Assembly (NCBI RefSeq): GCF_900143005.1
Contig: NZ_FRCS01000001.1
Span: forward strand, 1,116,001 to 1,180,000
Origin: Cryptosporangium aurantiacum
Lineage (GTDB): Bacteria > Actinomycetota > Actinomycetes > Mycobacteriales > Cryptosporangiaceae
DNA: 64,000 bases
Reading direction: 5' to 3'
Each line of letters starts with the position of its first letter. Position 1 is the first letter of the stretch. Both the position numbers and the translations under genes were made by a program. Below, in pieces: positions 34,420 to 47,129 of this stretch. The notes beneath the pieces were generated by a model. The model was not told the DNA's origin. It saw nothing but the letters and a program-made list of their open reading frames with translations, and made no database searches.

Positions 34420-36090
34420 CTACAGTGCTCCGGCGGCGTCCAGCGCGGCGAGGTACCCCGAGGTCATCGCCGGGCCGAGCGTCGCGCCGGGGCCGGCGTA
34501 CGTGCGGCCCATCACCTGCGCACTGGTGTTGCCCGCCGCGTAGAGCCCCGGAATCACGCTGCCGTCCTCCCGCAGCACCCGCGACCGCTCGTCGGTGACC
34601 AGCCCGCCCTTCGTCCCGAGGTCGCCGGGCACGATCTTGACCGCGTGGAACGGCGGTTTCACCAGCTCGGCGAGGCACGGGTTCGGCTTCACCCGCGGAT
34701 CGCCGTAGTACCGGTCGTACGCGGACTCGCCCCGCCCGAAGTCGAGGTCCTTGCCGGTGGAGGCGAACCCGTTGAACCGCGCCACGGTCTGCTCCAGCGC
34801 CTCGGCCGGCACCCCGATCTTCTCCGCCAGCCCGGCCAGCGTGGACGATTTGGCCGCCACGCCCGCCCGGTACCAGGAGCCGGGCAGCGGCTGGCGCGGC
34901 CCGCGGGCGGTGAACAGGTACCGGTCGCGGTACCGCTGGTCGAACACCAGCCAGGCGGGGATGCGCGGTTCGCCCGCCTCGTACATCGCGTGTACGGCGT
35001 CCACGTAGGGCGCGGCTTCGTTGACGAACCGCGAGCCGTCCACGTCGACCAGGACGCACCCCGGCAGCGACCGCTCGGCGAGCAGGAAGTACGGCCCGCG
35101 CGGCAGCGGCACGGACGGCCCCCACCAGGCGTCGTCCATCAGACGCACCGCCGCGCCGAGGTCCTGCGCGGCCCGGATCCCGTCCCCGGTGTTCGCCTCG
35201 GCGCCGACCGTCCACTCGGTGCCGATCGGCTCCTTCTGGTACCGCTTGCGCAGCGTGTCGTCCCGCTCGAACCCGCCCGCGGTGAGCACGACGCCGCGCT
35301 CGGCCAGCAGTTGCTCCGGCTCGCCGCCGCGCACCGCGACCTCGACGCCGATCACCCGGCCGTCCTTCACGACCAGTTCGAGCAGGGGCGTCGACAGCCA
35401 CACCGGGACGTCTCGGCGAGCCAGCCCGGCCCGCAACCCGGCCGCGAGCGCCTGCCCCATCGTCAGCAGCTCGCGCCGCCGTGCCCGGCTGATCCACGCG
35501 CGGGCGCCGACCTTGGCCGCGGTGGCCACCCCGCGCGGGTGCCTGGCGACCAGGTTGAGCCAGCGGAACTCGGCCTGCGTGATCGCCAGGCCGGACTTCG
35601 ACGCCAGATACGGCGGTTCGAGCGTGGACCGCAGCCCGCCGAGCACCGACGAGGGGAGCGGCTTGGGTTCCACCGAACGCCCGGTCGGCCGGCCACCGGG
35701 CGCCTCCGGGTAGTAGTCGGAGTAGTCCCGCACCCACCCGAACCGCAGCGGCGTCTCCTTCTCGACGAACGCCAGCATGTCCGGGCCGTGCCGGAGGAAC
35801 GCCGCCTGCAGCGCGCTGACGTCCGTGTCGCCGGAGCGGGACGCGGTCGCGACGATGTGCGCGAGGTAGGTACGGGCCGCTTCGGCGTCGTCGACGACGC
35901 CGTCCCGCTCGAGGGCCTGGTTGTTCGGAATCCAGACGCCGCCGCCGGACCGGGCGGTCGAACCGCCGTAACGCGGCGCCTTCTCGACCACGATCGCGCG
36001 CAAGCCGGACGCGGCGGCGGTGAGCGCCGCGGCCATGCCGGCGCCCCCGGCACCCACGACGACCAGGTCGAACTTCTGGGCAGCGGACAT
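34420..36090 (-). CDS. kstD: 3-ketosteroid delta1-dehydrogenase KstD
   Basis: 556 residues; ATG at 36090 with GGAGGAG upstream. FAD-binding N-terminus VVVGAGGAGMAAALTAAASG and EKAPRYGGSTARSGGGVWIP, and the C-terminal motif GRTYAGPGATLGPAMTSGYL, whose Tyr and Gly match active-site residues of known KstD enzymes. It introduces the 1,2 double bond in ring A of 4-ene-3-oxosteroids such as androstenedione; combined with 9-hydroxylation by KshAB this opens ring B. Divergent from hsaE, sharing an intergenic region with two KstR sites. Confidence 0.93.
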   Translation of the reverse strand: MSAAQKFDLVVVGAGGAGMAAALTAAASGLRAIVVEKAPRYGGSTARSGGGVWIPNNQALERDGVVDDAEAARTYLAHIVATASRSGDTDVSALQAAFLRHGPDMLAFVEKETPLRFGWVRDYSDYYPEAPGGRPTGRSVEPKPLPSSVLGGLRSTLEPPYLASKSGLAITQAEFRWLNLVARHPRGVATAAKVGARAWISRARRRELLTMGQALAAGLRAGLARRDVPVWLSTPLLELVVKDGRVIGVEVAVRGGEPEQLLAERGVVLTAGGFERDDTLRKRYQKEPIGTEWTVGAEANTGDGIRAAQDLGAAVRLMDDAWWGPSVPLPRGPYFLLAERSLPGCVLVDVDGSRFVNEAAPYVDAVHAMYEAGEPRIPAWLVFDQRYRDRYLFTARGPRQPLPGSWYRAGVAAKSSTLAGLAEKIGVPAEALEQTVARFNGFASTGKDLDFGRGESAYDRYYGDPRVKPNPCLAELVKPPFHAVKIVPGDLGTKGGLVTDERSRVLREDGSVIPGLYAAGNTSAQVMGRTYAGPGATLGPAMTSGYLAALDAAGAL

Positions 36091-36117
36091 CGACGCTCCT
36101 CCGGTGACGGCCAGATC

Positions 36118-36131
36118 TGTAACACGTTATA
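36118..36131 (-). promoter_or_regulatory. KstR operator before kstD
   Basis: TGTAACACGTTATA fits TnnAACnnGTTnnA fully and lies 28 bp upstream of the kstD start. It is 41 bp from the second site at 36173, so the divergent pair probably has one operator per promoter. Confidence 0.88.
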
Positions 36132-36172
36132 GAAACAACCGGTCGCACCGCTATGGTGTGAGGGGGCTCGAA

Positions 36173-36186
36173 AAGAACGCGTTCTA
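36173..36186 (+). promoter_or_regulatory. KstR operator before hsaE
   Basis: AAGAACGCGTTCTA has a perfect AGAACGCGTTCT core, with A instead of T at the first fixed position (one mismatch). It ends just before the AAGGAGG ribosome site of hsaE. Confidence 0.82.
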
Positions 36187-36199
36187 GAAGGAGGCGGCG

Positions 36200-37024
36200 G
36201 TGCTGGACCCTTCCGACCTCGCGTCAGCGGCCGACGTGTTGCGTGCCGCCGAGCGCGATCGCGTGCCGATCCCGCCGCTGATCACCACCTATCCCGGTAT
36301 CGACGCCGCCGATGCCTACCGGATCCAGCTGCTGAACATCGAGCGGCGGACCGCGGCGGGCACGCCGATCGTCGGCCACAAGGTGGGGCTCTCGTCGAAG
36401 GCCATGCAGCAGATGATGGGCGTCGACGAGCCGGACTACGGCCACCTGCTCGCCGACATGGCCTGCCGCGAGGACGAGCCGGTCGACACCGGCCGCTACC
36501 TGCTCCCGAGGGTCGAACCGGAGGTCGGGTTCATCCTCGGCGACGATCTGCCCGAGGACTGCACCGAGGAGCAGGCGCTCGCGGCGACTGCGGCGATCGC
36601 GCCCGCACTCGAACTCATCGACAGCCGCATCGTCGACTGGAAGATCGCGCTCCCCGACACGATCGCCGACAACGCGTCCTCGGCCGGGTTCGTGCTCGGC
36701 GCGACTCGGCTCGACCCCCGCACGGTCGACCTCACCGCGCTCCCGGTCCGCCTGCTGCGCAACGACGAGGAAGTGGGCGTCGGCGCGTCCTCAGCCGTGC
36801 TGGGCAACCCGCTGGTCGCGGTCGCCTGGCTGGCCCGCACCGTCGCGCGGTTCGGGGTCCGCCTGCGCGCCGGGCACGTGGTGCTGCCCGGGTCCTGCAC
36901 CCGGGCGGTCGACGCCCGTCCCGGCGACGTGTTCCGCGCCGAGTTCGGGGAGCTCGGCGCGGTGCATCTCACGTTCGAACGTGCCCTTCAGCGAACCAGC
37001 CCTACCCAGCGAGGTGGCGTGTGA
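36200..37024 (+). CDS. hsaE: HsaE: 2-hydroxypenta-2,4-dienoate hydratase family
   Basis: 274 residues from a GTG with GAAGGAGG upstream. Typical hydratase/decarboxylase (MhpD-like) segments: [20 protein letters not shown], the metal-binding [13 protein letters not shown], and [11 protein letters not shown]. It hydrates 2-hydroxyhexa-2,4-dienoate, the ring A fragment released by HsaD. First of three overlapping genes that complete ring A metabolism; the next start overlaps its stop as GTGA. Confidence 0.93.
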   Translation: MLDPSDLASAADVLRAAERDRVPIPPLITTYPGIDAADAYRIQLLNIERRTAAGTPIVGHKVGLSSKAMQQMMGVDEPDYGHLLADMACREDEPVDTGRYLLPRVEPEVGFILGDDLPEDCTEEQALAATAAIAPALELIDSRIVDWKIALPDTIADNASSAGFVLGATRLDPRTVDLTALPVRLLRNDEEVGVGASSAVLGNPLVAVAWLARTVARFGVRLRAGHVVLPGSCTRAVDARPGDVFRAEFGELGAVHLTFERALQRTSPTQRGGV

Positions 37025-37911
37025 GTACCGCACGAGCGGCGATCGTCGGTTCCGGGAACATCGGCACCGACCTGATGTACAAGCTGTTGCGCTCGGAGCA
37101 CATCGAGCCGCGGTGGATGATCGGCATCGACCCGGACAGCGAAGGGCTGCGGCTCGCGTCCGAGGCGGGGCTCGAGACCAGCGCGGACGGCGTCGATTGG
37201 CTATTGGCTCAGGACGAGCGTCCGGATCTGGTTTTTGAGGCGACGTCGGCCTACGTGCACCGGGCCAACGCTCCGCGGTACGCGGAGGCGGGCATCGTGG
37301 CGGTCGACCTCACACCGGCCGCGGTCGGGCCGGCCGTGATTCCCTCGGTGAACCTCGGCCACGAGCTGGGCGCGACGAACGTCAACCTGATCACCTGCGG
37401 TGGTCAGGCGACGATTCCGATGGTCGCCGCCGTGTCCCGGGTGACGCCGGTGCACTACGCCGAGATCGTCGCCACCGTCGCGTCGAAGTCGGCCGGGCCG
37501 GGAACCCGGGCCAACATCGACGAGTTCACGCGGGTGACCAGCCGTGGCATCGAGCTGATCGGCGGAGCGCAGCGGGGGAAGGCGATCATCGTCCTCAACC
37601 CCGCCGACCCGCCGATGATCATGCGCGACACGATCTTCTGCGCGGTTTCCTCCGGGGCCGACGCCGACGCGATCGCCGCTTCGGTGGTGCGGATGGTTGC
37701 GGACGTCGCGACCTACGTCCCCGGGTACCGGCTGCTCAACGACGTCCAGTTCGACGAGGCCGACGGTCAGGCACGGGTGAGCATCTTCATCGAGGTGGAG
37801 GGCGCCGGTGACTTCCTCCCGCCGTACGCGGGCAACCTCGACATCATGACCGCGGCCGCCGCCCGGGTCGGCGCGGAACTCGCCACGGCTATGCAGGGGG
37901 TGTCCTCATGA
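37021..37911 (+). CDS. hsaG: HsaG: acylating propanal/acetaldehyde dehydrogenase
   Basis: 296 residues. NAD-binding N-terminus [20 protein letters not shown], catalytic Cys in [13 protein letters not shown], and the interface segment [20 protein letters not shown] are characteristic of BphJ/DmpF-type enzymes. It oxidises propanal, channelled from the HsaF aldolase, to propionyl-CoA. It overlaps the genes on both sides. Confidence 0.95.
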   Translation: MSTARAAIVGSGNIGTDLMYKLLRSEHIEPRWMIGIDPDSEGLRLASEAGLETSADGVDWLLAQDERPDLVFEATSAYVHRANAPRYAEAGIVAVDLTPAAVGPAVIPSVNLGHELGATNVNLITCGGQATIPMVAAVSRVTPVHYAEIVATVASKSAGPGTRANIDEFTRVTSRGIELIGGAQRGKAIIVLNPADPPMIMRDTIFCAVSSGADADAIAASVVRMVADVATYVPGYRLLNDVQFDEADGQARVSIFIEVEGAGDFLPPYAGNLDIMTAAAARVGAELATAMQGVSS

Positions 37912-38945
37912 TCCGGATCACCGATACGTCCCTCCGGGACGGCTCGCACGCGAAACGCCACCAGTTCACGGCCGACGAGGTGCGCGCGGTCGTCGGCGCG
38001 CTGGACGCCGCAGGCGTCCCCGTGATCGAGGTGACGCACGGCGACGGGCTGGGCGGATCCTCGTTCACGTACGGGTTCAGCCACACGCCCGAGCAGGAGC
38101 TGATCTCGGCCGCCGTGGCGACGGCGCAGCGCGCGAAGATCGCGTTCTTGATGCTGCCGGGCGTCGGCGTCAAGGACGACATCCGCGCCGCGGCCGACAA
38201 CGGGGCGAAGATCTGCCGGGTGGCCACGCACTGCACCGAGGCCGACGTCTCGATCCAGCACTTCGGACTCGCCCGCGACCTCGGCCTGGAGACCGTCGGG
38301 TTCCTGATGATGGCCCACTCGCAGCCGCCCGAGGCGCTGGCGAAGCAGGCCCGGATCATGGCCGACGCGGGGTGTCAGTGCGTCTACGTCGTCGACTCGG
38401 CGGGCGCGTTGGTTCTCGATCAGGTGGGGGATCGAGTCTCGGCATTGGTTTCGGAGCTCGGGGACGACGCGCAAGTGGGCTTCCACGGGCACGAGAACCT
38501 GGGGCTGGGTGTCGCCAACTCGGTGCTGGCCGTCCGCGCCGGAGCCCGGCAGATCGACGGCTCGACCCGCCGGTTCGGCGCCGGAGCGGGCAACACGCCG
38601 GTCGAGGCGTTCGTCGGGGTGTGCGACAAGCTCGGCATCGAGACCGGGATCGACTTCTTCGCGATCGTCGACGCCGCCGAGGACGTGGTGCTGCCGACGA
38701 TGCCCGAGGAGTGCAAGCTCGACCGGATGGCGCTGATCATGGGGTACGCCGGGGTGTACTCCAGCTTCCTCAAGCACGCGTTCCGGCAGGCCGAGCGGTA
38801 CAACGTCTCGGGCGCGGAGATCCTGGTGCGCGCCGGGGCGCGGAAGCTGGTCGGCGGCCAGGAGGACCAGCTGATCGACATCGCGCTGGAGCTTCAGCGG
38901 GAGGCGGCCGCGGCCACGAACCAGTCGCCGGCCAGCGTCGGCTGA
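37908..38945 (+). CDS. hsaF: HsaF: 4-hydroxy-2-oxovalerate aldolase family
   Basis: 345 residues; ATGA overlap with hsaG. DmpG/BphI-type aldolase: the first strand [15 protein letters not shown] holds the metal-binding Asp and the active-site Arg and His, and [15 protein letters not shown] holds two His metal ligands. Cleaves 4-hydroxy-2-oxohexanoate to pyruvate and propanal. Complexes with HsaG for channelling in characterised systems. Last gene of the operon. Confidence 0.95.
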   Translation: MIRITDTSLRDGSHAKRHQFTADEVRAVVGALDAAGVPVIEVTHGDGLGGSSFTYGFSHTPEQELISAAVATAQRAKIAFLMLPGVGVKDDIRAAADNGAKICRVATHCTEADVSIQHFGLARDLGLETVGFLMMAHSQPPEALAKQARIMADAGCQCVYVVDSAGALVLDQVGDRVSALVSELGDDAQVGFHGHENLGLGVANSVLAVRAGARQIDGSTRRFGAGAGNTPVEAFVGVCDKLGIETGIDFFAIVDAAEDVVLPTMPEECKLDRMALIMGYAGVYSSFLKHAFRQAERYNVSGAEILVRAGARKLVGGQEDQLIDIALELQREAAAATNQSPASVG

Positions 38946-38949
38946 CCGC

Positions 38950-39207
38950 CGATCTCGTCCGCGAGTTCTGCCCCCCGGGGTTGAGCGCGGAGTCCACGAC
39001 GACGAGGTGTGCAGCGACCCGGCGAGCCTCCGCCAGGAACGTGGCGCGCTCGCCGGGCGGCAGGTGCCCGTAGAAGTGGCCGGCGAACACCCGGTCGAAG
39101 CTGTCGTCGGCGAACGGCAGGTCTAGGGCGTCACCCCGCACCGCGACGCCGTTGGGCAACCGGCGCTGGGCCAGCGCCACCATCGACGGGCTCTGACACT
39201 GGCCCAT
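38950..39207 (-). pseudogene. Remnant of a SAM-dependent methyltransferase
   Basis: In the 317 bp between hsaF and the nitroreductase gene, the minus strand encodes a stretch that looks like the middle of a class I methyltransferase: MVALAQRRLPNGVAVRGDAL, DLPFADDSFDRVFAGHFYGH, then ERATFLAEARRVAAHLVVVD. The N-terminal SAM-binding glycine loop is missing, and the C-terminal part after NPGGQ does not continue the fold, although the frame stays open into hsaF. Both ends are therefore gone. I read it as a decayed fragment; the rest of the gap holds only the terminator hairpin. Confidence 0.55.
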
Positions 39208-39246
39208 TGTGGACCGTTCGGCAGGCGGAGTTGAGCACTCAGGCCG

Positions 39247-39280
39247 GTCCTGTCTCCCCGCTTCAGCGGGGGGACAGGAC
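39247..39280. terminator. Strong hairpin, bidirectional terminator
   Basis: A 15-bp stem (GTCCTGTCTCCCCGC with its complement, one wobble pair) and a TTCA loop. The stop codon of the minus-strand nitroreductase gene sits in the loop. It would terminate that operon and could also stop read-through from hsaF. Confidence 0.65.
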
Positions 39281-39742
39281 GATGAGCGGGATCTCGCGGG
39301 ACGCCCAGCTCTGGTACGTGTCGAAATCGGCGTACACCTCGACCACGACCGGCCACAGAGCCGCCCGTTCCTCCGCGTCGGCGACCCGGGCCCGCACCGC
39401 CCGGCGCTCGCCCCGGATCTGCACCGACGTCTCCGGCGCCGCGCACAGGTTCCGGTACCACTGCGGATGCGCTTCCAACCCACCCTGCGACGCGACGACC
39501 AGCAGATCGTCACCGTGCACGGCGTACAGGACCGGCGTCGTGAGCAGCCGCCCGGACTTCCGGCCCCGATGGTCGAGCAGCAGCACCGGGACCGGCTTGC
39601 GGAACCCGGCGCCCACGCGCCACTTCCCGCCGATCCGGCCACGCGTGCGCCGGTAGACCCACACGTGGGCCCGGGACATGACGCGGAAGATCTTCGGCAG
39701 CAGCGGGGAATCGAGCTGCCGCGGCCGTGGGGGCGTGCCCAT
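39263..39742 (-). CDS. Deazaflavin (F420)-dependent nitroreductase family protein
   Basis: 159 residues; the ATG at 39742 shares one base with the kshB stop (TGATG). Split-barrel Ddn-like protein: VPVLLLDHRGRKSGRLLTTP, PVLYAVHGDDLLVVASQGG, HPQWYRNLCAAPETSVQIRG and RAALWPVVVEVYADFDTYQ match the family motifs for F420 binding. Such enzymes reduce quinones, enones or nitro groups with F420H2. Its place at the end of the KstR-controlled ksh operon suggests a steroid-linked or quinone-protective reduction; the substrate is unknown. Confidence 0.88.
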   Translation of the reverse strand: MGTPPRPRQLDSPLLPKIFRVMSRAHVWVYRRTRGRIGGKWRVGAGFRKPVPVLLLDHRGRKSGRLLTTPVLYAVHGDDLLVVASQGGLEAHPQWYRNLCAAPETSVQIRGERRAVRARVADAEERAALWPVVVEVYADFDTYQSWASREIPLIVLSPR

Positions 39743-40749
39743 CAGTCGTAGGTGACCCGGAACGGGCCGGTCTTGGGCATCGACTGGCACGCCAGCACGT
39801 AACCGTCCGCGAGATCGGTGGCGTCCAGCACCTCGTTGTTCACCATCTCGACCTCGCCCTCCACCAGCCGGCAGGTACACGCACCGCAGCGCCCCTCCCG
39901 GCACGAGGACGGCGCGGCCAGACCGTGCTCGACCAGCACGTCGAGCATCCGTCGTCCGTCCGGCCACGCCAGCGTGTGGTTCGCCCCGTCGATCTCCACC
40001 TCGAGCGGCTCGCCCTCGGCGACGGAACTCTCCACGGCTTCCACGGCGACGAACGGATCCTCGGCCAGCGACTGGAACCGTTCCACGTGCACCCGCTCGA
40101 CACCGATCCCGCGGAGCGCGACGTCCACCGCGGCCATGAACGCCGAAGGTCCGCAGAGGAACACCTCCGCGGATGCCCACGGCCGGAGCAGCGGTTCCAG
40201 CGCCGACGGCGTCGGCAGCCCGCTCACGCTCTCCAGCCAGTGGACGACCGTCAACCGGTCCGGGTACTTCGCGACCAGCCTGCGCAGCTCACCGGCGAAG
40301 ATCACCGAGTTCTCGTCGCGGTTGGCGTAGAACAGCGTGATCCGACCGCTGCCCGACGCCAGCACCGTGCGCAGGATCCCGAGCACCGGCGTGATGCCGC
40401 TGCCGCCGGCCACCAGCAGGAACGATCCGTCCAGCGACCGCGGGGTGAAGCGCCCGGCGGGCGGCAGCACCTCCAGCTCGTCGCCGGCCGCGACGTTCCC
40501 GTGCAGCCACACCGAGCCGAAACCGTCGGCGGTGCGCTTCACGGTGATCGTCAGCGGGTCGCCCGGCGCGTTGCAGAGCGAGTAACACCGTCCGACCGCC
40601 GCCGGCGACACCGGCACCCGCACCGTGAGGAACTGGCCCGGCTTGTGCGCGAACGTCTGAGCGAGTTCCGGCGGCACGTCGAGGACGAACGACCGCGCGT
40701 CGTCCGTCTCGGCGACCACCTCGGCCACCCGCAGCCGGTACGACGTCAC
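39742..40749 (-). CDS. kshB: KshB: reductase of 3-ketosteroid 9-alpha-hydroxylase
   Basis: 335 residues from the GTG at 40749, which overlaps the upstream small ORF stop and has GGAGAG upstream; the 57-codon extension is antisense noise. Domains in order: FAD-binding (GRCYSLCNAPGDP), NAD-binding (LLVAGGSGITPVLGILR), and a C-terminal plant-type [2Fe-2S] ferredoxin with CREGRCGACTC plus a distal Cys. It passes electrons from NADH to the Rieske centre of KshA. In M. tuberculosis the two subunits are encoded far apart; here they are in one operon. Confidence 0.92.
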   Translation of the reverse strand: MTSYRLRVAEVVAETDDARSFVLDVPPELAQTFAHKPGQFLTVRVPVSPAAVGRCYSLCNAPGDPLTITVKRTADGFGSVWLHGNVAAGDELEVLPPAGRFTPRSLDGSFLLVAGGSGITPVLGILRTVLASGSGRITLFYANRDENSVIFAGELRRLVAKYPDRLTVVHWLESVSGLPTPSALEPLLRPWASAEVFLCGPSAFMAAVDVALRGIGVERVHVERFQSLAEDPFVAVEAVESSVAEGEPLEVEIDGANHTLAWPDGRRMLDVLVEHGLAAPSSCREGRCGACTCRLVEGEVEMVNNEVLDATDLADGYVLACQSMPKTGPFRVTYD

Positions 40750-41015
40750 GAACTCTCCGCGGCGCGAATCGCCGCCGTCAGCCGCCCGCAGCCCAGCACC
40801 GGCGCCCCGGACGGCGGCCGGTCGATGAGTTCGGGGCAGGCGGCGCCGGCCGGCCACTGGATCGACGTCTGCTGCGTGCTCGCGTGCCGCACCAGCACCG
40901 TCGTCCGGCAGGCACCGCACGTCACCGGGTGGAAGCCGCCGTGCAGCTGCTCCTCCCGGTGCGCGTCTCGCGGTGGCGACTTCCGCTGCGCGTCCCTCGG
41001 CAGGGCCCTGGTCAT
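40746..41015 (-). CDS. Small Cys-containing protein inside the ksh operon
   Basis: 89 residues between kshA and kshB, overlapping both (ATGA with kshA, GTGA with kshB), so it must be translated with them. The N-terminus is basic (MTRALPRDAQRKSPPRDAHR). The core has VTCGACRTTVLVRHASTQQT, then a Pro-flanked Cys (AGAACPELI) and another Cys (VLGCGRLTAAI): CxxC plus two single cysteines, which could form a zinc ribbon or hold a cofactor. I do not recognise the family. The tight coupling suggests an accessory factor for the hydroxylase. Confidence 0.75.
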   Translation of the reverse strand: MTRALPRDAQRKSPPRDAHREEQLHGGFHPVTCGACRTTVLVRHASTQQTSIQWPAGAACPELIDRPPSGAPVLGCGRLTAAIRAAESS

Positions 41016-42145
41016 GATTCCTGGGCCCGGGCGAGGTTGTCGGCGACTTCCTTCTCCCACGTCTCGACGGCCCGGGTGGTGTCGACCTCGAACTCGAACC
41101 GGGCCACCATGTCGTCGGTGACGTCCGCGGCGTCCACGTAGAACTGCTCGTACCAGCGACGCAGCTGGTAGACGGGCCCGTCCTCCTCGCAGAGTAGCGG
41201 GTTGTCGATCGGTGTCTTGTTCCGCCAGATCTCGACGTCCTGCAGGAAGCCGACGCCGTAGCTCTTCGAGAGCTTCCGTGCGATCTTGTCCGACGTGACG
41301 TCGTCGACCCCGGGGATCTTCTTGACCATCACGCCCCACTGCAGCACGAACGACGTCGGCGACACCGGGTAGTGGCAGTTGATGAGCACGGTCTCGAGCG
41401 TGAAACCGTTGGCCATCTCGTTCCACAGGTAGTCGATCATGTACGACGGCCCGTAGTACGACGCCTCCGACCGCAGGAGGTCGCCGGGGTCGCTGTCGGC
41501 GCCGAGCCCGGTGTCGGGCCGCGCCCGCGAGTTCAGGTACTGGCTGGCGACGTGGCCCTCGAACACGTTCTTGAAGTACACCGGGAACGCGTGGTGGATG
41601 TAGAAGAAGTGGGCCATATCGACCATGTTGTCGATGATCTCCCGGCAGTGGGAGCTCTCGACCAGGACGCTGTCCCACGTCCACGAGCTGTACCGGTCGC
41701 GGTTCGCGATCTCCGGGATGTCGACGCCGGGCGGCGGGGCATTGCCCTCCGGGTCGTTGTAGACGAACAGCTGGTTGTTGCGCTCCAGCGTCAGCCACGA
41801 GCGCGTCCGGGCCCGCGGCGGCACGCGGCGGGCGTACGGAATCGCCGCGCAGCGTCCGTTGCCCGACCACCGCCAGTCGTGGAACGGGCAGGCCACGTTG
41901 TCGCCCTTGATGGTGCCCTGGGTGAGGTCGCCGCCCATGTGGCGGCAGTACCCGTCCAGGACGTGCAGGCTGCCCGCGCTGTCGGCGAACACCACGAGCT
42001 TCGTGCCGAACGCCTCCACGGCGTGCGGGACGCCGTCGCGGAACCGCTCGGCGAGCCCCAGGCAGTGCCAGCCGCGCGCGTACCTGGCCTGCGGTGTGCC
42101 GGCGTCGATCGTCCGGACGTCACCGTCCGGGCTCGTCAGCGTCAT
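41012..42145 (-). CDS. kshA: KshA: Rieske oxygenase of 3-ketosteroid 9-alpha-hydroxylase
   Basis: 377 residues from the ATG at 42145 with GGGAGG upstream. Rieske domain ligands are in CRHMGGDLTQ and CPFHDWRWSG; the mononuclear iron site is in IIDNMVDMAHFFYIHHAFPV (His ligands and the bridging Asp). It hydroxylates C9 of 4-ene- and 1,4-diene-3-oxosteroids; with the 1,2 double bond present the product opens to 3-HSA. Divergent from hsaA with two KstR sites between. Confidence 0.95.
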   Translation of the reverse strand: MTLTSPDGDVRTIDAGTPQARYARGWHCLGLAERFRDGVPHAVEAFGTKLVVFADSAGSLHVLDGYCRHMGGDLTQGTIKGDNVACPFHDWRWSGNGRCAAIPYARRVPPRARTRSWLTLERNNQLFVYNDPEGNAPPPGVDIPEIANRDRYSSWTWDSVLVESSHCREIIDNMVDMAHFFYIHHAFPVYFKNVFEGHVASQYLNSRARPDTGLGADSDPGDLLRSEASYYGPSYMIDYLWNEMANGFTLETVLINCHYPVSPTSFVLQWGVMVKKIPGVDDVTSDKIARKLSKSYGVGFLQDVEIWRNKTPIDNPLLCEEDGPVYQLRRWYEQFYVDAADVTDDMVARFEFEVDTTRAVETWEKEVADNLARAQES

Positions 42146-42176
42146 GCTGAACCTCCCGATCTGTCGGGCCCCAACG

Positions 42177-42190
42177 TAGAACAGGTTATA
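42177..42190 (-). promoter_or_regulatory. KstR operator before kshA
   Basis: TAGAACAGGTTATA fits the KstR consensus at all fixed positions and ends 31 bp upstream of the kshA start. It shares the intergenic region with the hsaA site at 42246. Confidence 0.88.
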
Positions 42191-42245
42191 GTTTGACACA
42201 GGAGGAGCGCCACCCGGCCCTGACGTGCGCCTCCTCGACAGAAAA

Positions 42246-42259
42246 AAGAACGTGTTCTA
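42246..42259 (+). promoter_or_regulatory. KstR operator before hsaA
   Basis: AAGAACGTGTTCTA: the AGAAC and GTTCT half-sites are intact, with one mismatch at the outer T. It lies 35 bp upstream of the hsaA ATG and is preceded by an A-run. Confidence 0.85.
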
Positions 42260-42294
42260 GCGTACGCGGCAACCGAGGGACGGAGAGCGCAGCG

Positions 42295-45776
<3,482 letters not shown>

Positions 45777-45777
45777 A

Positions 45778-45826
45778 CCCGCGCCCGGCTCACCACCCAC
45801 CCCTGAGCCGATGAGCCGGGCGCGGG
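45778..45826. terminator. Bidirectional terminator between hsaB and fadA5
   Basis: CCCGCGCCCGGCTCA (45778-45792) is perfectly repeated in inverted form at 45812-45826, giving a 15-bp stem with a 19-nt loop. It fills the gap between two convergent KstR-regulated operons. Confidence 0.7.
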
Positions 45827-45830
45827 GGCT

Positions 45831-46979
<1,149 letters not shown>

Positions 46980-47004
46980 TCACCGGTCAACCTGAACCCG
47001 ATAC

Positions 47005-47018
47005 TAGAACAGGTTCCA
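47005..47018 (-). promoter_or_regulatory. KstR operator before fadA5
   Basis: TAGAACAGGTTCCA fits TnnAACnnGTTnnA at every fixed position, 44 bp upstream of fadA5. Confidence 0.85.
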
Positions 47019-47070
47019 TTTGAAAGGGTGATGATCCTTTCGAGCGGCACCACCCTGTGCTTCAATCCGT

Positions 47071-47084
47071 TGAAACGTGTTTCA
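47071..47084 (+). promoter_or_regulatory. KstR operator before cyp125
   Basis: TGAAACGTGTTTCA fits the consensus; with one more base on each side the arms TTGAAAC and GTTTCAA are perfectly inverted. It lies 46 bp upstream of the cyp125 ATG. Confidence 0.88.
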
Positions 47085-47129
47085 AGCGGATCCGCCGCGC
47101 CGGGCCACCCCACCTCGGAGGTCACCGCA

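Noticed and set aside
34645-36132. 495-codon plus-strand frame opposite kstD
   Set aside because: Runs through an entire conserved enzyme gene and its operator; no domain.
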